Shown here: piece by piece, positions 1-12,107 of the stretch
How the letters are laid out: each line of letters begins with the position of its first letter
Position numbering within the stretch: position 1 is the stretch's first letter
Source of the DNA: Hepsetus odoe
Taxonomy: Eukaryota > Chordata > Actinopteri > Characiformes > Hepsetidae
Length of the DNA: 64,000 bases
Reading direction: 5' to 3'
Assembly (NCBI GenBank): GCA_017165825.1
Contig: CM029383.1
Span: 12,097,712 to 12,161,711 of the forward strand
Position numbers and translations under genes: made by a program
Notes under the pieces: model-generated
What the model was told of the DNA's origin: nothing
Database searches by the model: none
Seen by the model: the letters and a program-made list of their open reading frames with translations, nothing else

Positions 1-206
1 AGCAGCAGCTTGATGCTGTTTAAGAGTCAACAATTGGCTTTCAGTGGCTTCCCCTCAAGTTATGAACATATAAGACATAAGGGAAGTGGGGAATTCTGGG
101 AGAGGATTTCCCTTCCTGAACTAAGCCATGGAGTAACAATTCTAAAGGCACCTACCACAGTTCTTTGGCACCAAAGTCATTTTTCCTTATTTGACACTCT
201 GTGCAG

Positions 207-681
207 GACATCACAGCAGGTGAGGGCAGTGAGTATGGAGACAGTGGCATAGATGGTGTAGCAGTTGATGCCGAACCCCAGTCCCGACGCTGCAAGGCCA
301 TGTCCGCTTCTTTCTCCGTATACTCAGCGGCCAGTAGCAGCATGTTTGCTGGCAGCGACAGTGGCAGCAGCAGTGGAGGAGGAGGTGCAGAGCGGCCAGG
401 CGGAGACCAAGGCATCTACGAGAACTTCCGGCAGGAGCTGGAACTGAACTCACGGCAGACACGCGAGAGCCTGGAGGAAGCAGGGTCGGCTGTCAGCGAT
501 GAGAGAAGCAGTGGTACCATGAGCTCTGCTTACCAGTCAGATGCCTTGCTCAACATGGCACAGGGGACAGTGCGCAAGGCAGGCGCACTGGCTGTCAAGA
601 ACTTTCTGGTGCATAAGAAGAATAAAAAGGTAGAGCCAGCGACCCGGCGCAAGTGGAAGCGCTACTGGGTTTCACTAAAAG
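207..681 (+). CDS. tiam1: tiam1 exon 1 of window: regulatory region and start of PHn
   Basis: Acceptor AG at 205-206, donor GT at 682 (weak GTGGGA), ends in phase 1. It encodes 158 residues. It opens with D-I-T-A-G-E-G-S-E-Y-G-D-S-G-I-D-G; the D-S-G core resembles a beta-TrCP degron, and a degron of this sort has been reported for mammalian TIAM1 (from memory). Q-G-I-Y-E-N-F is the equivalent of the Src-phosphorylated Tyr384 and fits a Grb2 SH2 consensus (Y-x-N). PHn begins near T-V-R-K-A-G-A-L-A-V-K. A fish-specific Gly/Ser run lies at about 357-390. Confidence 0.95.
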
Positions 682-3600
682 GTGGGAAAACTTGAGTGGT
701 TCATCTATAATTAGCACCCTTTAACTTCAGATCCAGGTCTTCATATCAGATCTTCAGATCTTCACTTGTTCTGAAGATCTTGCAATTACCAGCAAGTGAC
801 TGTATTTTGCAAATGTATTTCTGTACATTTAGCTTATGTGATAATAATTATGTGATAATTAAAACAATAATCATTGTTTTATCAATATACTATTACACTT
901 CCTGCGATAGGCTGGCGACCTGTCCCGGGTGTGTCCCCATCCTTCGCCCTGTGTGAGCTGGGATGGACTCCAGCACGCCCCCGCGACCCTATTTAGAACA
1001 AGCGGCTCAGAAAATGACTGACTGACTATTAACACTTCTTAAATTAATTGAAACTTAATTGAAATATATTTTATTTATATTTCTTTACTATTACTTTGGT
1101 ATTGAACTTGAATTCTGAGTCTACATCTTATCAAAAATGACAAAAACATCCAATTTTTAAAAACATATTAACTGCACTTACTGTTTTGTCTAAGAGTTGA
1201 CTATATCTTCCTTCAAGTAAAGCACAACTTAGTGATTACTCTGAAGCTCAGGCTTTGGTGGCCTGCATTTTTTAATTTAACAGGATTTAATGCCTTCAAG
1301 CAATAGCTCCCAAACCCAGCCCTGGGGACTCACTGCTCTGCACAGTTTCAGACATCCTTTGCCTTCGACACACCCCATCCAGCTCAAAAAAAGCTTTATA
1401 ATTAACTGATGAACTAAATCAGGTGTGTGGAGGAAGAGAAGACTTGAAAGAGTGCAGAGCAGGGATTCCCCAGGACTGGGCTTTGGAACCACTACTTTAA
1501 AGGTTTTTCCTGTGTCTGCATCATCCTATTCACTGGTGTAAGGTCCCACCAGTTCCTTGGAGAACATTTTTTCTCCTCAGGAGGTCATGCACTCCTAGCA
1601 GAGTCTGAACAAAAGCATTCCACAGTGTTACACCCTCTGTGCCCTCAGGTCAAAAAGACACAATGCACCTCTACACCTGTGTTTTTTTGTCATCTAATCA
1701 CATCAGTACTCTCAAACTCCTTTTCCCCCAAAAATCTTTTGATCCTGATGTTTGATGCTTGCATCTTTCTCTTAACTCAATTCAATCAAAATCTAATTTC
1801 ACACTCCCGTCCGTTTTGATTACATCTCATTCATTATCCTTGAAGAAGGGACCAAAAATAGCTTCAGTGACATCCTTTCCTATCTTTTGCCCAAGAAATA
1901 TAATCAAATTATTTCTAAGTGCCTTCCCCAGACCTTGTGCTGTCTGTTTAAGGTAATTCGGCTCAAACGGGCTGCCTCAAATCAAATCATCGACGCCCTC
2001 CCACTCTTCATCCCACAGAGAAAGAGACTCATATTCTACGTGGAGATAAATTTAGGAGATAAACTCCTTGCTTGTTTCCCTTTAGATTCTCATTCATTTA
2101 TTCAAGGCTCCTTGCAAATCTGTCCTGGACAACCTCACCTGGCCTTTGATCCAAATGCCTAGGATGACTGTCTATGGATTTACAATTCCCCAGCAAATGT
2201 TGTATAATGCTCTACTCTTTGTTTCTTGCTATTTTCCCATTACTGATATGATGGTAAGATAATGATTTAATCCAGGATCATCTCGCATTACACAGATTTA
2301 TACACAAACGATCCCTCACATTGCATATCATTAACACTGGCAGTCAGCCTTAGAGGAACTCTACTTATCTTTCAAAATGTTAGCATATTCTTATTCTCAT
2401 AGATGTGAATAGTCATTAAGAGTGGTGAACTGCTGAAAGATTGGTGGATGGTGTGAAATGGCCCATTGTTCCGATTTCGGTAAAATAAAGGTGACCAGGA
2501 ATCAGGCTATACAGTAGCAAATAGCTGTTCTGTAGCACCAAAAAAAATAAATGTGTTTAAGGCTGGTGGCATGGTGGTGCAGTAGCAGTAGCGCTGTTGG
2601 CTCACAGCAAGAAGGTCCTGGGTTGATTCCCTGGTGAGATGTCCAGGTACTTTCTCTGTGGACCTTGAATCTTCTCCCTGTGTCTGCATTAGTTTTCTAT
2701 TGGTGCTCTGGTTTCCTCCTGCTGTCCAATGATGTGCACTATGGATGGATTGGAGATATTATGGAGTAATATTGTCCCCTAGGTGTGTGTGTGGGTTTGT
2801 TTGTCTGTGTGTGCCTGCGAAGGCCTGACATCCTGTCCAGGGTGTTTCCCCGCCTTCTGCCCTGTAAGAGCTGGGATAGGCTCCAGCACCTTCCTAATCA
2901 GGATAAGTGGTTATGTTAGTGAGTGAGTGCTTAAGGCCAGAACCTTTTCAAAACAAGGCACAAATCAACAGAGATGGAAAGTAATAGGTGCTTTGTTATT
3001 AAGCAGAGTTTCCTGGTATCTGTACTTTGCTTGAGAATGTATGTTTCTAGGAGCTTTTCCTTCACTCCTAACATTTTAACTCAAATACCTAATATTTTTT
3101 ACAAAATAGGTGAATTTAATTTTATATATTGAGTGGAACTATCTGTTCATTTTACTTTGCATCATTGAGTCCCATCCCAACACCAAGACAGAATTCAGCT
3201 TAAATAATAGAGAAGACGATCTCTTACTTTTTACTTACTTTTTAAGAGCTGAATCGTTTTTTTTTTTTACTTTCACCATAATCATTTTTTACACAAGTAT
3301 CTAAGCACGTGTGTAAATTTACAGCCACTAATATATGTAATGTGAAAAAGGTCTGATCTTATCACCACTACTGATCATTCTTTCTTGAACAATGCATCTC
3401 ATCAAACCACTCTCCATGACTTTACTTCCATTTTAATTACTTAATGATTCAGAAATATTGAAAAAATGAATGAGTTCATGAGAACATACATGCTGTCCAT
3501 TTATCTTCTCATGTCTCTATGTTTTGCACCTATTCCAGGATGCACTCTGTTTTTCTACGAGACCGATGGCCGCTCAGGAATCGATCATAACAGCATCCCC

Positions 3601-6600
3601 AAACATGCAGTGTGGGCAGAGAACAGCATAGTTCAGGCTGTTCCTGAGCATCCCAAGAAGGACTTTGTTTTCTGCCTCAGTAACTCTCTGGGAGATGCCT
3701 TTTTGTTCCAGGTGAGTCAGTACTGATTCCAGCATGGCCTTTAGCCTCTTTATTATCCATCAGTTCTGATCACATTAGGCCTCAAGCAATTTGATAAGCT
3801 ACTTTTATTAAAAGTAGGGGCAGTGTTGGTCTAGTGTTTAGAGATTAGGCCCCAAGATCGAAAGGCCAGGGGTTTGAGTAACAGACCAGTGGATTACCCT
3901 AAGGTAACCACTGAGACGAGACCATCCCCCTGTTCACTACATTTACATTTACATTTACATTTATGGCATTTAGCGGACGCTCTTATCCAGAGCGACTTCC
4001 AGTTCCTGATTACAGGTACAGCCCTGGAGCAACTTGGTATATGGTGGTGGTGCTTGAGGTGGGATTCAAACTTGTGACCACTAGACCAACATTACCACTA
4101 CCAGTGTGATTGGACGGGTTAAATGCAAAGAACAAAACCGGAGCTCAATGATTTCAATGTGTGCGTCCAGCACAAGGAATTCCATTTCATTTAATTTCAT
4201 TTCATTTCATTTCATTTTTACTAGACAATCCTGTTAATTTCGTCAGCTGTTCACATGGGTAGATGTTAAAAAGTACGACAGAATATCACAGATCTGGATC
4301 TTTCTGAATCTTTTTTTCGTGTGCTTCATGCTAAGGCAGAAAACGTGAATACTTCATTGACATTTAATCGTGTGGCAGATGATCTGTATCGTTTTGGTGT
4401 TAGTTTTAAAGGTTGCCACGTCAAACATGACTGTACCATTTGGCCTTTTCTTACATATATGTCAATCAAATTCATTTTTATGTCATATTGAAAACGGGGT
4501 CTGACAACTACACAATGGAAAAAGGTTTTGAAATCTTAAAGTAGTAACTTTGCTGCTCTTAAAGCCTTATTCTTGCATGCTATTATCTTGAATAATGAGA
4601 TATTTGCTTCCAATCACAGTTTTCTTATAGTTTGCCAATGAACAGCAATATCCTTCTAAGGCTATATTGTGTATGAAACTGCTGTTGATTGCCTTGCTGA
4701 TTGCTTTGTTGATTACATTTATGCGCAGTATGTTTTGGCAGGCAGTCGCTTCTGATATATAGCCAAAAGTTCCCCAAAGCATTAGCATGTAGAATCTGAC
4801 CTTTCTACATCTGATATGGACTGAGATTTAGGTTTTTAACATTTACGCCACACAGTCTTACAGTTCATCAAAACCCTGATATCTGATCAAGAGAGCAGAA
4901 AATGTCTAAACATTTTCTAAACACAAGTCTTAAACACAAGATTGTTCCTGACGTGTGTGTGTGTATGTGATCAGACTTCAGGCCAGACAGAGCTGGAGAA
5001 CTGGATCACTGCCATCCACTCGGCCTGTGCCACAGCCGTGGCCCGGCAGCACCATCGGGAGGACACAGTGCGCTTCCTGCGCTGCGAAATCAAGAAGCTG
5101 GAACAGAAGATTGACATGGATGAGAAGATGAAGAAGATGGGAGACATGCAGCTCTCGGCCGTGACTGACGGCAAGAAAAGGAAAACTATCCTGGATCAGG
5201 TATGGGCCCCTGTCTTATGCTGGTTTCACACATTTCCCAAACAGATCCCCGATCACAGCCGGTTCTTTGGAGAGCGGCAGGCTTTCTTTCAAACAAGACC
5301 ATTTATTCCAAAAGTTGCATTGACTGCACGGTTTTAGAAGTATTTGCAGCATGGAGGCTGAGGATGGCACTAGGGGCATCTAAAGCAAATCCCAGACTAG
5401 CACTAGGAGAGTCAGGGATTATGGAGGGTTGTTAGCTGTATATTCAGTGAGATTAAATTCGGCTCCCAAAGTAGCTATGCTGTCTGCATGTCCACAGTGG
5501 GTAGTAAATGGATCAGCATGTAGAATTTTGCACTACTGTGTTTTTTATCACTAAAAAGGCTGTCCTTATTGGCAGTGGTGGCCTACTGGTTAGGGCCAAG
5601 GCACCCGGATTGGAAGATTTTGGGTTCGAATCCCTTACCAGTAGGTTGCCCTGAGGTACCCTTTAGCAAGATACTGTCCCTGTCACTGCTCCCTGGGTGC
5701 TTTCAATAGGTGCCCCCTGCTGGGTAAAATGAAATGCAGAGGTGTAATTTTGTTGTGCTTCACGGGTTGTGCTGTGTACTTACAATGACAAGAATAGTCA
5801 CTTTCACTTTCATTGTTGGATGTACTGCGGAACATCTGGGTCTTTGCAGCGGGTGGCCTTGTGGTTAGGTGCTCTGCCCTAGGTTCAGAAGGTTGTGGGT
5901 TCAAGTCCCAGACAAGTAGTGCTGTGTTTCACAACCACAAGTAATCACTTTCACCTAATTTACTATTATTATTCTTTGTTCCATCACACTTCACAAAACT
6001 TTCAGATGTTTTTGCCTTCTCCTATAAAGTTAATACTTTATAGATACCTGGCTTGGTTTTGACTGCACCAATATGCACAACTCTATTAAGGAGAAGAGCA
6101 CATTGAATGAAAGGAATCATTGGTGAAATGCCTTTGCATTAAGGATGGGAGTCTCTGAGCTCCTGAGGCCTGGTTGCATTGTAGCGTTAACTGGCATTGT
6201 GTAGAATCTTATCTCAATTTTATAAAGCCATGTTTTTTGAGGGAGTGCAATTCAAAGGTATTAAAAGACCACATTTGCTCTGCTGATAGCTTCATTAACT
6301 GCATCGTATTAAAACTCAGAAGAGCATGCAGTTGTGATTCTCAGATGTCCTAGCCGTTTGAACATTCTGCTGATAATGCATGTGCAAATTCAGCAGCGCA
6401 TGCTCATGTAAAATATAGAGATTTTGCAACATTTTCACTTTAAAACACTGTTGCCATGCCTACCGTTCTATTCCAAGAACGGCTTGCTCTTTGCACTCAG
6501 AGGAAGCATGTGGGCCTCACTGCCCAGCGGCAGAATCTTGCACCAAGTGTGTGCAGCTGTATGGAGTGTACACAGGTGGGCTTACTGTCTGGCTGATACA

Positions 6601-9600
6601 CAGGTGTGTTCTTGCCACTTTCATTCACTCCAATTAGGTCACTGTTTTGGTTGAGTTTGCATTTTGCTTTCTGTTGAGTTTACTTAAAACTCATTCTGGC
6701 AGCATCCAGTAGCACTTCTGTGGTGCCCATTGTCCTCTCTAGGTGGCATACTTTGTTAAAATCCTATTTTAATGTGCAGCTTAGTGCAGGTCTCTTAATA
6801 GCTGTTTTGGTGTGATGATAATTTGCAGCTATATTGTTTGGAGGTAGTGGCTGATTATATGGAAAAGCTTTTAAGAAGGCCTGAAACAGGCTGAGAACTG
6901 GAGTCTAAATGAATATTATTGTGTACATAGGCAGTGTCTCTATGGGGAACTTTTTGGCTTCTCCAAAGCTGTAATAATCAGATCTCATAGAATAGTCAGA
7001 AATAATGCTGCAGTGTGAGATTCCATAGAAAATGCTCTATAGGATGAGTGTATGAATGTGCCTGGTTGCTTCAATCATAGTGTGCAAAAGGGGCCTCTGG
7101 TACAATTATTTTTATGTTCTTCAGACAGAACACATTTCATGCTTTATCCCCTTTGACTCTTTGTTTGCCTGCATTTAACATAATGGAAAGAAATAAGACT
7201 TAAAGCAGGACATTTACAGTTTTTTTGTTTAATTCATTTTTTGCACAAAAATTTGCAGAAAAGCTATATTAAGATATAGGTATATTGAGTGTCGTTATTT
7301 TGCTTAGAAAATTTAGTTGTGTAAGTTTTTCAGTGATTGGGAAAATGACTCTTTCAGTAAAATCAGAGCATACTCTTCATAAAAACTTTTTAATTTCACA
7401 TTTTCACCCATTACATATGCTCAACATTACAAACTAGGAATTGTGGTAAAGAAAGCGTATTTTAATTCACATATAGTCTGGTCAAAAGGTGGATCAGGGC
7501 AGCGGTGATCTAGTGGTTAGGGTCTAGGTCCCATGATCAGAAGGTTGTGAGTCCCGATCCTTTAGGAAACCCTGAATTACCCTTGAGCAAGATACTGTCC
7601 CCATCTCTCTCCCCTGTCACTACTATGCAGTCTTCAGTCTTTTGCAAGAGTCTTCAGACTGACCCTCCTGCAAAGGACATAATCAATAAGTTTTCAATCA
7701 ATAAGGTTGTTGTTAACCCAGGCCTCGACTGATCCGGTATGTAAGTCTGTTTCGTTGTCTGCATATTGATTTGCCAAAAGTATTACACTGAATGCCCTTC
7801 CTGACATAACCCTCCCCTTTTATTCGGGCTTGGGACCAACATGAAGAAATACACTGGCTTGTGCATCCCCAGTGGCTGGGTTGATTGTGAAAGATGCTCT
7901 GCTGTTTTATCGATGTTATAGTTGTGCTGTCCACATCACCCACTATAGCTGAACAGCTCCAACACTTGTTGTCACCACTGTATGGTCAGAGGGTTTTTGC
8001 CAACGACCTTTTTTTTTTGCCTGCTCCAATTTTTGCCTGATCCACAGTGGATCAACAGACTCCATTTCTTCCTGTCCTCTGTATCTTCCTGCTTTAATCC
8101 AATAATCACCATCACAAAATATTTTCAGACATCTGGTTTATGTAAAGAATACTTTCAAAAGTATTGGAACTTGTTTTATAGCTTCAGCATAAATACACAA
8201 GCTAGCCTGCTGTAGACTGACACATTAGATATGTAAATGGTTTAGACTGGGGACAAAAAAATAATAATTTGATCAGTTGTTTGAATATACCTGCTGCAGA
8301 CTTTAAAGCCACAGATTTTTTGTGCTAGCAAACAATATCGTCTGTAAAACCTTCAAAGATATCACAATTTGGTGATTAATATTTCAAGCTTCAGACTTTA
8401 GTTGTGACCACTTGTTTGAAAGGACAACACTGTTGAGGTGTTTTTTATCATTTGGTTGAAACGGCATTTTATGTTTTGTCTTTCTTTTCTGGATCTTACA
8501 GATTTTCCTGTGGGAGCAGAACCTCGAGCAGTTTCATATGGATCTGTTTCGCTTCCGCTGTTACCTGTCCAGCCTGCAGGGTGGCGAGCTCCCCAACCCC
8601 AAACGCTTGCTGGCTTTCGCCTCCCGCCCCACCAAACTAGCCATGGGCCGCCTGGGCATCTTCTCCGTGTCTTCCTTCCATGCCCTGGTACGACTAAACA
8701 CACATCTGCATTTAGATACTGGATTTTATTTCTCACATACTCACTTATCTTTCACATAGAAAAACACACTTAAACATTTCTAACATTCCCTCATTTTTAT
8801 AAATGCAATCCTATGTCCCTGGTCTTTATACAACACAGCTATAATGTTGGATTTTGGACTTTTTAAGTGTTATGCATTTCAGAATAATTCTATTATTTTT
8901 TATTTGCTTCTGCTTTTTGCAAGAACCCGAAACCCGAAGTACTCGAAACATTGTGTAAAACATCTAAAATACCCTTTGGTGTCTAGTTTATCTAGTTTTC
9001 AATGTTTTTATGCAAAGGTTTGGGGCCCTGATCAAATGATTTATTTTATTGCTTTTTAAGTAAAAGGAACTAAACATCATGTGCTATTGCATACTTTAGA
9101 TTTTTATATTTCTATTAAAGTAAATTAATAGAAATTGATGACTAATATATGCAGGAAAATGCTCTGTACGTCCCCATCTCCACTCCAGGAGGGCTGTTGT
9201 CCATCATTGTGTGGTTATTTTCCAAACACACCTGTTTCAACTTTCATGAGTTTGTCTGATGATAGGAACTGGGAGCCCAGTTCTCCAGTACTGAATATGA
9301 GGCCCGTGCTGTAAAGGATGCAGTACTGTGCAAAGGTTTTAGGCAGGTGTGAAAAAATGCTGTAAACAAAGAATGCTTTCAGACATGGAAGTGTTAATCA
9401 TTTATTTTCATCAATCAACAAAATGCAGTGAATGAACAAAAGAGAATCTAAATCAAATCAATATTTGGTGTGACCACCCTTTGCCTTCAAAACAGCATCA
9501 GTTCTTCTAGGTACACTTGCACACAGTTTTTGAAGGAACTCAGCTGGTAGGTTGTTCCAAACATCTTGGAGAACTGACCACAGATCTTCTGTGGATGTAG

Positions 9601-12074
9601 GCTTCCTCACATCCTTCTGTCTCTTCATGTAATCCAGACACACTGGATGATGCTGAGATCAGGGCTCTGTGGGGGCCAGAAGAACTGATGCTGGTTTGAA
9701 GGCAAAAGGTAGTAACACCAGATATTGATTTGATTTAGATTTTTCTTTTGTTCGCTCACTTTGCATTCTGTAAATTGATAAAAATAAACAATCATTATTT
9801 ATATTTCTGAAAGCATTCTTTGTTTACAGCATTTTTTCCACACCTGCCTAAAACTTTTGCTCAGTACTGTAAGTCATTTTTTCTCTTTGAAAATCAACAG
9901 AACATGTTCGACATTTGCATTTGACTGTATCTGCATGTGTGGAGAATTGCTCACAAACTCATGAAGTTCCATTGTATTTTGCATACATTTCTGCAGTGCT
10001 AATCTATACATCTTCACTTAGAAACATGCCCACATTATTTATCACGCACTTGCATTTTCCCATGTCACTCATGCAAGTTCTCTCAAAGAAAACTCTCTCA
10101 GTTTCAGTAAATACAGCCTGAGGTATGCAGCCAGACCGGGGAGCGAACACAGTCTCGCTGTAATCTACTTATTAACACCTCCAGCATTATAAAAACTCGG
10201 CCGCGCGTCTGTCGTTCCTATGGATGGATGGAATGTGCAGAATGGATGACATAACAAACGTCTGTCTCAGTTTAAGCTTAAGAGGAGCGAAAGAGAATGA
10301 ACAGAGGAGCTGCGAAAGAGATGATAAGGAAGAGATAGGAGAAAGTGAGAGATGATAGGGAAGAAAGAGGGGAAAAGACAAAGACAAAGACCCGTGTTTG
10401 AGGGGAAAGAGATGGCAAAGTCATATGTTAATATGTAAAGGATGCTTTGTGAAAATTTAGAAAGGTTACAAAAGCGTTTGCCTCTTTTTTAAAATCTCGT
10501 TCCCTCTGATTGACTGACTGCTAACCAAGTGTCTGCACGTCCAGGATGGACCCTACAGTGCATTCGCTCATAAGTGATTCCACTTTTTCCCGTTCAGGGT
10601 TTGCAGTCACATTTTATGAGTGAGTGAGCGAGTGATTCTCTAATGACCTGTGGGAATTAAACGCTCATCGGGGGGAGTAGAGCCTCCCTGTGACTTCTTG
10701 TAGCTTCAGAGCTCTGCTTCAATGTGAATTAACCCAGAAATGCCAGACTGATTCTCCATCTCAGTGTGAGCTGTAGAGATATGTGTTAACACTGTTGTCT
10801 CATCTTGCGGCCTTTATATACAGTACTGTGCAAAATTTTAAGCCACCCCTCATCCCTACCTATTTTATTAGCAAAGAGCCAGTCTGCCCTGTATTTTTTA
10901 TGTACTGTTGAGGATTTGTTCTCCATTCTTCCTGAAGGACAACGTTTTTGGCTCCCATTTTCAGTGCAGTCCCAGTATGTGACCAGTTTCATAGGATGGT
11001 TTTTTGTTTTTTAAGCCACACAGTGACCTATGCATGAATCTCTCCGTCATTCAGAACGAAGCCATCATGAACCAGTGAAGAATGTTTACAGATACAGCAC
11101 AACACCTTCATCTGGACAACTTGTCTCGTCAGGCGCACTGTAGTCTGTCCCAGTAAAATACTTGTTCCCCCTTTTTAATTTTATCTGCTCAGAATGCCAA
11201 GGACAAGACCCCAGAACCCAGGCATTACATAATATTTTCATTTATGACCTTTATCAGATGTTCTTATTCAGAATGAAGTACATTTCCTAATAACAGGGAA
11301 CGTCTCCCTTAAAGTACTTAGAGTTAAAGTAAATGGTGAGTCCTTTAGACTTGTTACCTAATAAATCAACATGTTTAACCTTAAAGTAGTTTTATGTTGG
11401 GGCAGCGGTGGCCTAGTGGTTAGGGCGTTGGCTGCCGGATCGGGATTCAAACCACTTCCCAATAGGTTACCCTGAGGTACCCTTGAGCAAGGTGCTGTCC
11501 CCATCACACTCCTCCCTGCGATGGGCTGGTGACCTGTCCAGGGTGTGTCCCCTGTCCTTCACCCTGTGTGAGCTGGGATGGACTCCAGCACTCCCCCGTG
11601 ACCCTGCTTGGGACAAGCGGTAGAAAATGACTGACTGACTGACGGTTTTATGTCACTGATGCACTCTAAAGTTACAATTCCTTAAATGTATGGGATGAAG
11701 GATGAATGAACCTTTTCTCTAAATAAATCTCTAAATAAATGATACTCTAAATAAATTGCATATGAAAAATACATTTCATATTTTATGTACAGGAAGCATT
11801 GAACTTTCACCTTGAATAGTTTAAAATAAGGGTGGTATTTGTCAGCATGTTTTTAGAACATGGCTTAGAGACTTGATGCTAGCTCTGCTGTGATGTGTCA
11901 GTGTTAATGCTGATGATTAATGTATTTATCCACTAGCCTGAAGCAATTTAGGGCTTCTTGTGGCATCTCATGTCTCCTCACTCCAATATGGGGATGCGTC
12001 AAGGCTTTTAAGCCATCAAATGCAATTAAGGAATTTATGCAGCATATGCACATAGAAAAACAGCTCTGTGACCA

Positions 12075-12107
<33 letters not shown>

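Larger units (their letters stand above)
682..3538 (+). other. tiam1 intron after exon 1
   Basis: Contains a SINE tail fragment (901-1028), a full composite SINE (2561-2929) and a short palindrome at 756-780. The rest (1030-2560 and 2930-3538) is AT-rich with nothing recognisable. Confidence 0.8.
3712..4974 (+). other. tiam1 intron 2 of window
   Basis: Two SINE pieces (3817-4101), an ATTTC run near 4188-4216, then unique sequence with no recognised feature. Confidence 0.8.
5200..8501 (+). other. tiam1 intron 3 of window
   Basis: SINEs at 5570-5809, 5846-5954 and 7497-7626, and a diverged dispersed repeat around 7770-7880 (CCTTCCTGAC...CATCCCCAGTGGCTGGGT type). The stretches 5955-7496 and 7880-8501 show nothing I recognise. 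Confidence 0.75.

Noticed and set aside
1..206. Open frame at 10-252 as an earlier tiam1 exon
   Set aside because: The peptide does not match TIAM1 and a good acceptor at 205-206 marks the true exon start.
756..780. Short hairpin (AGATCTTCA / TGAAGATCT) as a microRNA or terminator
   Set aside because: A 9-bp stem is too short for a microRNA precursor and terminators of this type are bacterial.
5570..5660. tRNA gene suggested by box A and box B motifs (also in the other SINEs)
   Set aside because: The motif pairs belong to SINE heads; no complete cloverleaf, and the copies continue into SINE bodies and tails.
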